Assembly (NCBI RefSeq): GCF_015694525.1
Contig: NZ_JADQDM010000004.1
Location: 1-64,000 of the forward strand
Length of the DNA: 64,000 bases
DNA from: Hymenobacter ruricola
GTDB taxonomy: Bacteria > Bacteroidota > Bacteroidia > Cytophagales > Hymenobacteraceae
Direction of reading: 5' to 3'
A program made the position numbers and the translations under genes. Of this stretch, positions 42,414-50,505 are shown piece after piece (positions within the stretch are counted from its first letter, which is position 1; each line of letters starts with the position of its first letter). The notes under the pieces were generated by a model, which did not search any database, was not told where the DNA came from, and worked only from the letters and a program-made list of their open reading frames with translations.

Positions 42414-43284
42414 CACCACTGTTGAGCTGCACCAGGGCCGGCGGGTGCGCGTGGCGCGCCTGGGCCAGGGCGAGGCCGTGGTGCTGCTGCACGGCTACCC
42501 CGAAAACCTGCAGGTATTCAGCCAGCTGGCGCCTGCGCTGGCCCGGCAGCGGCAGGTCATTGCCTTCGACTGGCCCGGCATGGGCTACAGCGAGGCCTGG
42601 CCGGGCGGCGCCACGCCGCTCCTCATGGCGCAACGTCTGCGGCAATTGGTCGACGACTGGCAGCTGGACAAAATTCACCTCGTGGGCCAGGACATGGGCG
42701 GGCAGCCCGCGTTGGTGTTTGCGGCCCTCTACCCGGAGCGGGTGCACAGCCTGGTGGTGATGAACTCGCTGGTGAGCAACGAGGCGGAAACGTCCTGGGA
42801 AATCACCTGGCTGCGCCTTTTCAAGCTGAACCAGCTGCTGTTGCAGCGCTTCCCGCGGCTGATTTTCTGGCGGGCGCTGCACACCTTTTTGCCGCGTGTG
42901 CGGGCCTTGGAAAAGGCCGTGTATCAGGATTTGTGGCAGGCATTCCGGCAGGCCCGGGTGCGGAAATTCATCGTGCGCATGTGCGCCGGCTACGAAGCCC
43001 AACTGCCGCGCCTGCCCGAGTGGTACTGGCAGGTGCAGTGCCCTACCCTCATTTTGTGGGCCGGGCGGGCGAAGCATTTTCCCCTGGCCCACGCCACGTA
43101 CTTGCAAACCCAGATTCCGCAGGCGCAGCTGGTGGTCATTGAGGAAGCCACGCACTGGATGGCCGTGGCCCAGCCGGCAGAAGTGGCTGGCCACATCGGG
43201 GCGTTTTACCAAAGCTTCAGTAGTTCAGCGAGTACACCTGGGCAAACTGCTGCTCCAGCAGCCGCTCCGGCGCAGCCCGGATGA
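42406..43284 (+). CDS. Alpha/beta hydrolase, epoxide hydrolase/haloalkane dehalogenase type
   Basis: The protein has 292 residues. HGYPENLQVF near 30 supplies the oxyanion loop, DWPGMGYSEA near 60 is a conserved loop, and GQDMGGQPAL near 102 carries the nucleophilic Asp in a GxDxG elbow, as in epoxide hydrolases and haloalkane dehalogenases. The general-base His is probably in EEATHWMAV near 245. A cap domain lies between. The ATG overlaps the stop of the CrtI-like gene by 8 bp. The last 25 codons (SSASTPGQTAAPAAAPAQPG) are low-complexity and antisense to the C-terminus of the convergent gene; the family normally ends near AFYQSF, so the original stop has probably been lost. Confidence 0.85.
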   Translation: MLDTTVELHQGRRVRVARLGQGEAVVLLHGYPENLQVFSQLAPALARQRQVIAFDWPGMGYSEAWPGGATPLLMAQRLRQLVDDWQLDKIHLVGQDMGGQPALVFAALYPERVHSLVVMNSLVSNEAETSWEITWLRLFKLNQLLLQRFPRLIFWRALHTFLPRVRALEKAVYQDLWQAFRQARVRKFIVRMCAGYEAQLPRLPEWYWQVQCPTLILWAGRAKHFPLAHATYLQTQIPQAQLVVIEEATHWMAVAQPAEVAGHIGAFYQSFSSSASTPGQTAAPAAAPAQPG

Positions 43285-44359
43285 GGGCATTGCGCGCGGC
43301 GCCGGCCGCGCCGGTCCAGTAGCCCACGCGGCCCAGCAGGCGCGACAGGCGCACAATTTGCGTGGCCTTGGGGCGGCGCAGGCGCTGCAGGGCCGCAAAG
43401 GCGCGTTCGGGCGTGGGCTCCTGGTGCAGGCACTGGGCCAGGGCGTAGGCGTCTTCCACAGCCTGGCAGCCGCCCTGGCCCATGTAGGGCGTGGCGGCGT
43501 GGGCGGCATCGCCAATCAGGCACACCTTGCCACGGCTCCAGCTCGGGATGGGGTCGAAATCGGTGATGTCGTTGTGGATGATGCGCGCTTCTTCGGCTGC
43601 TGCCAGGATGGCCGGCACGGGGTCAGCAAAATCCTGAAAAACGGCTTGCAGGCGGGCTTTCAAGTCGTGGCGCGAGGCAATGCTGCCGGCCTTCACGACC
43701 ACAAACCAGTCCACCACCCCGTCGGCTACTTCCGAAAAGCCGAACCGCAAGCCCTGCGCCCAGGCTTCCATGATAGACTGCTTGAAGGCCGGGGCCAGCT
43801 GCATTTCGGACATGCCCCGCCACACCTCGTGCCCCGTGCCCGCAAAGCGCACCTGCGGAAACAGCTGGCCGCGCACGGGCGAGTGCACCCCATCGGCCGC
43901 CACCACAAAGCCTGCGCTGCTGCTGCTGCCGTCGGCAAACTGCACGGCCACGCCGTCGGGCGCATCGGTGAGCGAGGTGAACGCTTTGCCCAGCAGCACG
44001 TTTGCCGGGTCGATTTCGGCCAGCAGCAAGGCCTGCAGCCGGGCGCGCTTGATGGCCGTGGTGGTGAAGCCGAATTGTTGGCGAACCCGCGCCTGATTGG
44101 TGCGCATGATGGGCCGCAACTGCCCGTCAACTATTTGAATGTTGCGCAGCGGCACCCCGGCGGCGTTTATTTTCTCGGCCAGGCCCAGGCGCTGAAACAC
44201 TTGCATGGCGTTGGGCGCCATCCAGATGCCGGCGCCCAGGGGCAGTATCCGGGGCGCGGCCTCGCACACCTTCACCGCTATGCCGCGCTGCTGCAGCGCC
44301 ACCGCCGCCGTGAGCCCGGCAATGCCGCCGCCAATGATAAGCCCGGTCACGTCCTGCAT
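43217..44359 (-). CDS. FAD-dependent monooxygenase (PHBH/UbiH fold)
   Basis: The protein has 380 residues from the ATG at 44359 (the open frame continues 26 codons upstream without similarity). The dinucleotide-binding motif is IIGGGIAGLTAAVALQQRGI near residue 7, VVAADGVHSPVR near 150 is the DG motif, and GDAAHAATPYMGQGGCQAVE near 285 is the GD motif that binds the FAD ribityl and pyrophosphate. The fold belongs to aromatic-ring hydroxylases, zeaxanthin epoxidase-like and related flavoproteins. Its 3' end overlaps the convergent hydrolase gene by 68 bp. The presence beside GGGP synthase and a CrtI-like enzyme suggests prenyl-lipid or carotenoid modification, but degradation of an aromatic compound is equally possible. 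Confidence 0.85.
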   Translation of the reverse strand: MQDVTGLIIGGGIAGLTAAVALQQRGIAVKVCEAAPRILPLGAGIWMAPNAMQVFQRLGLAEKINAAGVPLRNIQIVDGQLRPIMRTNQARVRQQFGFTTTAIKRARLQALLLAEIDPANVLLGKAFTSLTDAPDGVAVQFADGSSSSAGFVVAADGVHSPVRGQLFPQVRFAGTGHEVWRGMSEMQLAPAFKQSIMEAWAQGLRFGFSEVADGVVDWFVVVKAGSIASRHDLKARLQAVFQDFADPVPAILAAAEEARIIHNDITDFDPIPSWSRGKVCLIGDAAHAATPYMGQGGCQAVEDAYALAQCLHQEPTPERAFAALQRLRRPKATQIVRLSRLLGRVGYWTGAAGAARNALIRAAPERLLEQQFAQVYSLNY

Positions 44360-44446
44360 GCCCGCGAAGGAACGACGCAAAAGCCGGGGCACAAAAAATG
44401 GGAAGCCGCTTCTGCCGGGGGCGAAGCAACTTCCCAAGTATGCTGG

Positions 44447-44519
44447 AGCCGATTATTGGACTCGAACCAACGACCTGCTCATTACGAATGAGCTGCTCTA
44501 CCAACTGAGCTAAATCGGC
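44447..44519 (-). tRNA. tRNA-Thr (anticodon CGT)
   Basis: On the minus strand the acceptor pairs GCCGATT with AATCGGC, the D-arm is GCTCAGTTGGTAGAGC, the anticodon stem GCTCA/TGAGC with loop TTCGTAA (anticodon CGT), and the T-arm GTTGGTTCGAGTCCAAT (one mismatch). Discriminator is T, and CCA is encoded at 44444-44446. Length is 73 nt. Confidence 0.96.
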
Positions 44520-44551
44520 TTGTGCCCGACCAACGGTTTTGGAAGGGGCTG

Positions 44552-44583
44552 CAAAGATAGGCACCGCGCCGGAAGCGGCGCAA
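44552..44583 (-). promoter_or_regulatory. Promoter of tRNA-Thr
   Basis: On the minus strand TTG, a 21-bp gap and TATCTTTG match the Bacteroidota promoter consensus. The tRNA begins 33 bp further on. Confidence 0.75.
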
Positions 44584-44654
44584 CCGTCGGCTCAGAAAAA
44601 TTTAGAAACCCCGCGGCCGGGGCCGCGTTTGAAAAGCAGCTTTCCCCTGCGCTC

Positions 44655-45092
44655 ATGAAACCACTCCGCTCCCTCGCCGCCGGCTTTGCCGGCGCCCTCG
44701 CCCTCACCGCCCTACACGAAACCGTGCGCCGCCTACGCCCCGACGACGCCCCGCGCATGGACGTGCTGGGCATGCGCGGCCTGCGCAAGCTGTTGCGCAA
44801 AGCCAACGCCCCGCAACCCGACGACGACACGCTTTTTGACATCACCATGGCCGGCGACGTGCTCAGCAACGGCCTCTACTACAGCCTGGTGGGCAGCGGC
44901 AGGCACGCCCTGCGGCGCGGGCTGCTGCTGGGCGTGGCAGCGGGCGCCGGCGGGGTGCTGCTGCCCGGGCCGCTGGGCCTGGGCGAGGCGCCCAGCAACC
45001 GCACGCCCCAGACGCAGGCCATGACCGTGGCTTGGTACACGGTGGGCGGCCTGGTGGCCGGCGCCGTGGCCCGGGCCCTGCGGAAACGTTAG
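44655..45092 (+). CDS. Small membrane protein of unknown function
   Basis: The protein has 145 residues from the ATG at 44655; the open frame upstream crosses the tRNA-Thr promoter and is not coding. It starts MKPLRSLAAGFAGALALTAL, a membrane helix or signal anchor, has a charged middle (VRRLRPDDAPRMDVLGMRGL) and two further hydrophobic stretches near 95-112 (GLLLGVAAGAGGVLLPGPLG) and 122-140. I do not recognise the family. It ends before the DUF4834 gene with a 94-bp gap. Confidence 0.7.
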   Translation: MKPLRSLAAGFAGALALTALHETVRRLRPDDAPRMDVLGMRGLRKLLRKANAPQPDDDTLFDITMAGDVLSNGLYYSLVGSGRHALRRGLLLGVAAGAGGVLLPGPLGLGEAPSNRTPQTQAMTVAWYTVGGLVAGAVARALRKR

Positions 45093-45153
45093 CCGAGGGC
45101 GCGGCGTTGGGGTAAAGCAAAGCCGGCGTTCGGGCGTCAACCAGCGGTGACCG

Positions 45154-45160
45154 TACTTTG
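45154..45160 (+). promoter_or_regulatory. Possible -7 element for the DUF4834 gene
   Basis: TACTTTG lies two bases before an upstream ATG (45163) and 26 bp before the ATG at 45187. If used, it supports 45187 as the true start. One base short of the full consensus. Confidence 0.35.
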
Positions 45161-45186
45161 CAATGGCGTTATCTCATCCAGCTTTT

Positions 45187-45444
45187 ATGCGCTTCTGGCT
45201 CATTCTCATTGTCATTTTTTTCGCGGTGCGCTACGTGCTGCCCATCGTGCTGCGCCTGGCATTGGGCAGCTTTGTGCGGAAGCAGATGCGCAACGGCGGC
45301 TTCGTGGTGCCGCCCCAGCAGCCGGCGCGCCCGGAGCAGCGGCCCGGCCAGATACACGTGGACTACGTGCCGCCCACGGGGGGGCGGCAAAAGCCCAACG
45401 AGTTTCAGGGCGGCGAGTACGTTGATTTTGAGGAGGTGAAGTAG
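45187..45444 (+). CDS. DUF4834 family small membrane protein
   Basis: The protein has 85 residues from the ATG at 45187 (MRFWLILIVIFFAVRYVLPI); an in-frame ATG at 45163 would add 8 residues. One membrane helix is followed by a basic/Pro-rich linker and the conserved end of the family, IHVDYVPP and FQGGEYVDFEEVK. DUF4834 proteins are short Bacteroidota membrane proteins of unknown function. The gene is single, followed by a palindromic repeat. Confidence 0.85.
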   Translation: MRFWLILIVIFFAVRYVLPIVLRLALGSFVRKQMRNGGFVVPPQQPARPEQRPGQIHVDYVPPTGGRQKPNEFQGGEYVDFEEVK

Positions 45445-45467
45445 GCGCAAATTCGATTTGAAAAGGG

Positions 45468-45567
45468 CGTCATGCTGAGCTGGTCGAAGCATCTCGCGTG
45501 CAACTAGTAATCCAATCTACAGGGTTTACTGCTGCACGCGAGATGCTTCGACCAGCTCAGCATGACG
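45468..45567. repeat. Perfect 35-bp palindromic repeat, GTCATGCTGAGC family
   Basis: Arms at 45468-45502 and 45533-45567 are perfect 35-bp inverted repeats (each with GTCATGCTGAGC and GAAGCATCTCGCG) with a 30-bp loop. It lies between the DUF4834 and YfhO genes. Perfect arms point to recent mobility or strong maintenance. Confidence 0.92.
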
Positions 45568-45648
45568 TTCTGTTTTGTATCGTTCGTGCCTTCGCGGGGT
45601 TCTGCTGTACCTTCGGGCACGTTTTTGTGTTCCCTCAAATTTGCCCTG

Positions 45649-48189
45649 ATGGCTGCTGTTGCTTCTGCTTCTTCCGTTTCGTCCGCGCCGTGGTGGCAGC
45701 GGGCTTTGCCGCACGTGCTGGCGGTGATGTTTTTTGCCCTGCTGGCCTGCGTGTATTTCTCGCCCATCGTGTTCGAGGGCAAGACCCTGGCCCAGCACGA
45801 CATCACCCAGTTCCAGGGCGGCGCCCACGAGGCCCAGCAGTACGCCAAGACCATGGGCCGGGAAGCCCTGTGGACGAACTCCATGTTTTCGGGCATGCCC
45901 ACCTACCTCATCAGCCTGCACTTTCCGGGCGACTGGTCGGGCTACCTGCAAAAGGCCCTGACGCTGGGCTTGCCCGCCGTGGTGGCCAACCTGTTTCTGG
46001 CCTTGCTGTGCGGCTACATCCTGCTGGTGGCGCTGGGCGTGCGGCCGCTGGTGGCGGTGGCGGGCGCCGTGGCGCTGGGCTTTTCGAGCTACAACCTGGC
46101 CATTCTGGCCGCCGGCCACAACACCAAGAGCATGGCCCTGGCCTACGCGCCGCTGGTGCTGGGCGGCATTCTGGTCACGTACCGGCGCGATAAGTGGCTG
46201 GGCGCCGCGCTATTTGCCGTGGGCCTCACGCTGAACGTGCACGTCAACCACTTGCAAATCACCTACTACCTGATGCTGCTGGTGGCCATCTTCGGCCTCA
46301 TCGAGCTGGTGGGGGCCGTGCGCGAAGGCCGCCTGCCCGACTTCCTGAAGCGGACGGCGCTGCTGGCGCTGGGCGCGGCCCTGGCCGTGGGCGTCAGCTT
46401 TGGCCGCCTCTACACCACGGCCGAATACAGCAAATACAGCAACCGCGGCCCCAGCGAGCTGAAAACGCCGGCCCCCACCGCGCCCGGCCAGGCCCCGGCC
46501 GCCAGCGCCGAAGACGGCGGCTCGGGCGTCGACCGCGATTACGCTTTTCAGTACAGCTACGGCGTGAGCGAAACCATTACCCTGCTGATTCCCAACTTCT
46601 ACGGCGGGGCCAGCGCCATGCCGCTGGGCACCGATTCCAACCTGGGCCGCGCCGGCTTGCCGGCCGAGTACCTGGGTTCGATGCCGACGTATTGGGGGCA
46701 GCAGAGCTACACGGCCGGGCCAGTGTACATGGGTGCGGTGGTGTGCTTTTTGTTCATTCTGGGCCTTTTTGTGGTGGAGAAGCGCACGCGCTACTGGTTG
46801 CTGGCCGGCACGGTGCTGTCCATTCTGCTGGCCTGGGGCAAGAATTTTGAGACCTTTAACTACCTGATATTCGACCTGCTGCCGGGTTACAACAAGTTCC
46901 GGGCCGTGAGCATGGCGCTGGTGATTGCGCAGCTGGCCATGCCCATTCTGGGGGCGCTGGCGCTAAGCCGGGTGCTGCGGCCGCGGGCGGTGGCGCCGAC
47001 CTCACCCGTGCTGCCTGGTACCGCCGCCACCGTGGCGCCCGAAGCGGCCGCGCTGCTGTCCAAGGTGCTGTACGCCGGCGCCATCACGGCCGGCCTCTGC
47101 GTGCTGGCGTATCTGGCCAGCTTTTCGTTCGACTTCGCCGCGCCCATTGATGGCGAGCTGACCAAGCAGGGCTTTACGCCGCAACTGCTCACGGCCCTGC
47201 GCGCCGACCGCGCCGACCTGCTGCGCAACGACGTGTGGCGCGGGCTGCTCTTCATTGGGGCGGCGCTGGGCGTGCTGTATTTCTACCTGAAGGGTAAACT
47301 GGCGATGATGCCGGCGGCTTTGGTGATGGTAGCCCTGGTACTGCTCGACCTGTGGGGCGTGGACAAGCGCTACCTCGGCGAGAACAAGTTTCAGCGCGAA
47401 ACCATTGCCGAAGAGTTTCAGCCCACCCCGGCCGACCAGTACATTCTGCGCGACGCCGACCTGAGCTACCGCGTGCTCAACCTGCAAAATCCCTTCAACG
47501 AAGCCCAGACCTCGTACTTCCACAAGAGCATCGGGGGCTACCACGGTGCCAAGCTGCGCCGCTACCAGGACCTGATTGAGCGCCAGATTTCCAACAACAA
47601 CCAGCAGGTGCTCAACATGCTGAACATGCGCTACCTCATCACCGGCGACCAGAAGCAGCCGGTGCAGCGCAACCCCGGCGCCCTGGGCAACGCCTGGTTT
47701 GTGAGCAGCGTGCGCCCCGTGGCCAGCCCCGACGAGGAAATGGCCGCCCTCAGCACCCTGAGCCCCGCCACCGAAGCCGTGGTGGACGCCAGCAAATTCC
47801 CGCAGCAAAAAGCCGCTACTTACGACATCACCGGCTCCACCATCGCCCTCACCAACTACAGCCCCGACGAGCTGAAATACCGCTACAACGCCACCCACGA
47901 CGGCGTGGTGGTGTTCTCGGAAATTTACTACGCCGACGGCTGGCAGGCCTTCATCGACGGCAAGCCCGCGCCGCACTTCCGCGTCGACTACGTGCTGCGT
48001 GCCCTGCAGGTGCCAGCCGGCAACCACACCATTGAGTTCAAATTCGAGCCCAAATCTTACTCGGTGGGCAATGCCGTGTCGCTGGTGTCGAGCATTGCCT
48101 TGCTGCTGGCGCTGGTGGGCGCGGGCGTGTACATGGGCCGCCGCAAAACCGGCCCCGCCGAGGGCGCCTACGCCGCGCCCATTGCCTAG
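45649..48189 (+). CDS. YfhO family polytopic membrane protein
   Basis: The protein has 846 residues from the ATG at 45649 (the track of open codons before it contains repeat sequence). The N-terminal two thirds have about 12-14 membrane helices; the first is near 20-40 and is followed by TLAQHDITQFQGGAHEAQQY, the typical first loop of YfhO with its acidic residue. The last ~280 residues are periplasmic or extracellular (ITGDQKQPVQRNPGALGNAW, EIYYADGWQAFIDGKPAPHF) and end in one more helix and RRK. YfhO proteins are GT-C-fold glycosyltransferase-like proteins, in Gram-positives linked to lipoteichoic acid glycosylation; in Bacteroidota they probably modify surface glycans. Single-gene arrangement. 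Confidence 0.9.
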   Translation: MAAVASASSVSSAPWWQRALPHVLAVMFFALLACVYFSPIVFEGKTLAQHDITQFQGGAHEAQQYAKTMGREALWTNSMFSGMPTYLISLHFPGDWSGYLQKALTLGLPAVVANLFLALLCGYILLVALGVRPLVAVAGAVALGFSSYNLAILAAGHNTKSMALAYAPLVLGGILVTYRRDKWLGAALFAVGLTLNVHVNHLQITYYLMLLVAIFGLIELVGAVREGRLPDFLKRTALLALGAALAVGVSFGRLYTTAEYSKYSNRGPSELKTPAPTAPGQAPAASAEDGGSGVDRDYAFQYSYGVSETITLLIPNFYGGASAMPLGTDSNLGRAGLPAEYLGSMPTYWGQQSYTAGPVYMGAVVCFLFILGLFVVEKRTRYWLLAGTVLSILLAWGKNFETFNYLIFDLLPGYNKFRAVSMALVIAQLAMPILGALALSRVLRPRAVAPTSPVLPGTAATVAPEAAALLSKVLYAGAITAGLCVLAYLASFSFDFAAPIDGELTKQGFTPQLLTALRADRADLLRNDVWRGLLFIGAALGVLYFYLKGKLAMMPAALVMVALVLLDLWGVDKRYLGENKFQRETIAEEFQPTPADQYILRDADLSYRVLNLQNPFNEAQTSYFHKSIGGYHGAKLRRYQDLIERQISNNNQQVLNMLNMRYLITGDQKQPVQRNPGALGNAWFVSSVRPVASPDEEMAALSTLSPATEAVVDASKFPQQKAATYDITGSTIALTNYSPDELKYRYNATHDGVVVFSEIYYADGWQAFIDGKPAPHFRVDYVLRALQVPAGNHTIEFKFEPKSYSVGNAVSLVSSIALLLALVGAGVYMGRRKTGPAEGAYAAPIA

Positions 48190-48225
48190 GGCTTGAGCGC
48201 AAGGGTTAGGAGCAAGCACACAATA

Positions 48226-48333
48226 GAACAGAACGGTCATGCTGAGCGCAGCGAAGCATCTTTACCGCAGCAGTAAACCTACTTACTTGCGCGGTAGAGA
48301 TGCTTCGCTGCGCTCAGCATGACCGTTCTGTTC
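48226..48333. repeat. Palindromic repeat with 43-bp arms, GTCATGCTGAGC family
   Basis: Arms at 48226-48268 and 48291-48333 are inverted repeats of 43 bp with one mismatch, both containing GTCATGCTGAGCGCAGCGAA. The loop is 22 bp. It lies between YfhO and the PLP-enzyme gene and ends 12 bp before that gene's ATG. Confidence 0.92.
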
Positions 48334-48344
48334 CTAAGGATACA

Positions 48345-49268
48345 ATGGCAATGAGCGAGTTTTTGCAGGAAATTTCCGAACCTGTTGCCGCTGCCCGCGG
48401 CGTGCGCCTGCTGCTGTGGCGCGACGACTTGGTGCACCCCGCCCTGCCCGGCAACAAGGCCCGCAAGCTCAAATACAACCTGGTGGCGGCCCGCGAGCAA
48501 GGCCACCACACGCTGCTGACGTTCGGGGGCGCCTACTCCAACCACCTGGCGGCCTTGGCCACGGCGGGCCGCTTGTTCGGGCTGCGCACCATTGGCCTGG
48601 TGCGGGGCGATGCACCGGACGCCAGCGGCTTGGCCCAGCTCAACCCCACGCTGGCCCGGGCCGCAGCCGACGGCATGGAGCTGCACTACCTCGACCGCAG
48701 CACTTACCGCCGCCGGGCCGAGCCGGACTTTATTGCCGGGCTGTCGGCCCGTTTCGGCCCGGCCTACGTGCTGCCCGAAGGCGGCACCAACGCGCTGGCC
48801 CTGCCCGGCTGCGCGGAACTGGTGACAGAAATCCGGCAGCAAACCGAGTTTGATGCGCTGGCCGTGGCGGTGGGCACGGGCGGCACGCTGGCCGGCCTGC
48901 TCACGGGCCTGGCCGGATGGCAACAGGCCATCGGCGTGGCGGCCCTGAAAAACGGCGGCTTTCTACGCGCTGAGATTGACGCGCTGACGCAGCAGGCCAG
49001 CGGGCAGATTTTCACGAACTACACCCTGCAAACCGACTACCACTTTGGCGGCTACGCCAGACACTCGGCCGGGCTGCTGGCTTTCATTGAAGAATTTCGG
49101 GGGCGGCATGGGGTGCTGTTGGACCCAATTTACACTGGCAAGTTGCTATTTGGCGTACTGGATTTGATTGAACACGGATATTTTGCGCGGGGCAGCACCG
49201 TGGTGGCCATTCACACGGGTGGGCTGCAGGCCTGGGCCGGGTGGCAGCAGCGGTTTGGCAAGGGGTAG
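48345..49268 (+). CDS. PLP-dependent 1-aminocyclopropane-1-carboxylate deaminase/D-cysteine desulfhydrase family enzyme
   Basis: The protein has 307 residues from the ATG at 48345; another ATG two codons on is possible. It belongs to fold-type II PLP enzymes. The PLP Lys is in GNKARKLKYN near residue 40, followed by FGGAYSNHLAALA (substrate-binding Ser/Asn, near 63-75), PEGGTNALA near 147 and AVGTGGTLAGL, the phosphate-binding Gly/Thr loop, near 174. The likely reaction is alpha,beta-elimination from D-cysteine or deamination of ACC; the substrate is not settled. The last residues QQRFGKG come from a palindromic element shared with the convergent gene. Confidence 0.87.
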   Translation: MAMSEFLQEISEPVAAARGVRLLLWRDDLVHPALPGNKARKLKYNLVAAREQGHHTLLTFGGAYSNHLAALATAGRLFGLRTIGLVRGDAPDASGLAQLNPTLARAAADGMELHYLDRSTYRRRAEPDFIAGLSARFGPAYVLPEGGTNALALPGCAELVTEIRQQTEFDALAVAVGTGGTLAGLLTGLAGWQQAIGVAALKNGGFLRAEIDALTQQASGQIFTNYTLQTDYHFGGYARHSAGLLAFIEEFRGRHGVLLDPIYTGKLLFGVLDLIEHGYFARGSTVVAIHTGGLQAWAGWQQRFGKG

Positions 49269-49309
49269 AAACGCGTATTCGCGTCTCTACCCCTTGCCAA
49301 ACCGCTGCT
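49246..49309. repeat. Palindrome supplying the 3' ends of two convergent genes
   Basis: Arms at 49246-49275 and 49280-49309 are 30-bp inverted repeats with one mismatch and a 4-base loop (TATT). Each arm encodes the end of one gene: both proteins close with QRFGKG and a stop codon. Core: GGGTAGAAACGCG. It can also act as a bidirectional terminator hairpin. Confidence 0.92.
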
Positions 49310-50441
49310 CCAACTCCAGCGCGGCCAACACGAATACCGGCGCCAGCACCGGTGCCAGGAAGCGCACGTCCCAGTCATCCACGGTGAGCATGATGGTAGC
49401 CGTTTGCAGCAGGAAAATGGACGCCAGAAACACCCGCGCCGGCCGCCAGATTTCGGCTCGGCGGGTGGCCCGGGCTGCCAGCCCGTAGGCCGGCCACAGC
49501 ACCAACACACCCAGCACCCGATGCGCCAGCGAGTAGTGCGGCTTGAGGTAGCTCACAAACACGAACAGCTTGCCTAGCATTAAGCGGCCCAGGTACAAGG
49601 AGTTGTGTGCCGCAAAGTAGAAGACGCGCATGGCCGGGCCGGTGCCGGGCGGCGGCATCTGCAGAGGGGCGGCCTGGTGCACGGCCCAGAGCGGGGAGCG
49701 AAAAATAAGCTCGCCCCGCTGGTAGGTGTCCATCAGGTAATAAGTGGCGAGCTGGTGGTTGAGGGCGCGCCACAGCAGCGGCGACAGGAGCACCAGCCCC
49801 AGCAGCGCCGCGCGCCAGGCCCGCCGGTTGGGGCGCCGGCGCAGGGCGTCGAGGCCCGCCAGCCCGGCCGCGAGGGCCACCAGGAAACCGTTGGGCCGGG
49901 CCAGGGCCGTGAGCGTCAGCAGCAGGAACAGGCCGAGCCAGTCGCGCGGCCGGCCGGTGCGCAGGCGGGTGAAGGCACCGAACGACAGGGCCAACAGGCT
50001 GATAAACAGCGACTCGGTGAGTAGGAAAACGTTGAATTGCTGGATGTCGGGCCAGGCGATGAACAGGAAGGTGGCCAGCGCGGCTGCGCCCCAGCGGCCC
50101 CCGGCCAGGCGGCGGGTGCCCCGGTACACGGCCCGCGTGGCCAGCGCCGACACCACCAGCTGCCCCGCCACAATGCCCCACCAGCCCAGCCCCAGCCGCA
50201 GCCACAAGCTCTCGAACAGCGGGTAGAGCACGTAGCGCAGGTTGTGGCCGGGCTCGAAGTAAAACCGCTCGGCGATGTTGGCGGCGTAGGCGAGGTAGCG
50301 GCCGCTGTCGTTGGCGAAATGGGGCCCGCGGAACTGCAGCAGAAACCGCAGCTGCACCAGCACCCACAGCGCCGCCAGCAGCCCCTGGTGCGGCCGGCGC
50401 AGGTGTCGGCCCAGCCACTGAAAAAACGAAAACGCGCGCAT
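49287..50441 (-). CDS. Polytopic membrane protein, GT-C glycosyltransferase-like
   Basis: The protein has 384 residues from the ATG at 50441 (MRAFSFFQWLGRHLRRPHQG). It has about eight to nine membrane helices. In the first exposed loop FANDSGRYLAYAANI carries a conserved-looking Asp as in GT-C enzymes; LRYVLYPLFESLWLRLGLG and LTESLFISLLALSFGA follow. The family looks like dolichol-phosphate-mannose-type or ArnT-like glycosyltransferases that use a polyprenyl-phosphate sugar donor, with the acceptor unknown. The frame is open a further 71 codons upstream over the start of a divergent gene, so the chosen start avoids that. The end QRFGKG is from a palindrome shared with its convergent neighbour. 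Confidence 0.75.
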   Translation of the reverse strand: MRAFSFFQWLGRHLRRPHQGLLAALWVLVQLRFLLQFRGPHFANDSGRYLAYAANIAERFYFEPGHNLRYVLYPLFESLWLRLGLGWWGIVAGQLVVSALATRAVYRGTRRLAGGRWGAAALATFLFIAWPDIQQFNVFLLTESLFISLLALSFGAFTRLRTGRPRDWLGLFLLLTLTALARPNGFLVALAAGLAGLDALRRRPNRRAWRAALLGLVLLSPLLWRALNHQLATYYLMDTYQRGELIFRSPLWAVHQAAPLQMPPPGTGPAMRVFYFAAHNSLYLGRLMLGKLFVFVSYLKPHYSLAHRVLGVLVLWPAYGLAARATRRAEIWRPARVFLASIFLLQTATIMLTVDDWDVRFLAPVLAPVFVLAALELEQRFGKG

Positions 50442-50505
50442 TGCTCGCAAAGCTAGGCCGTGGCTTGGCCCAACACCGCGCCGCCACAGCCGTACTGTGG
50501 CGTAT

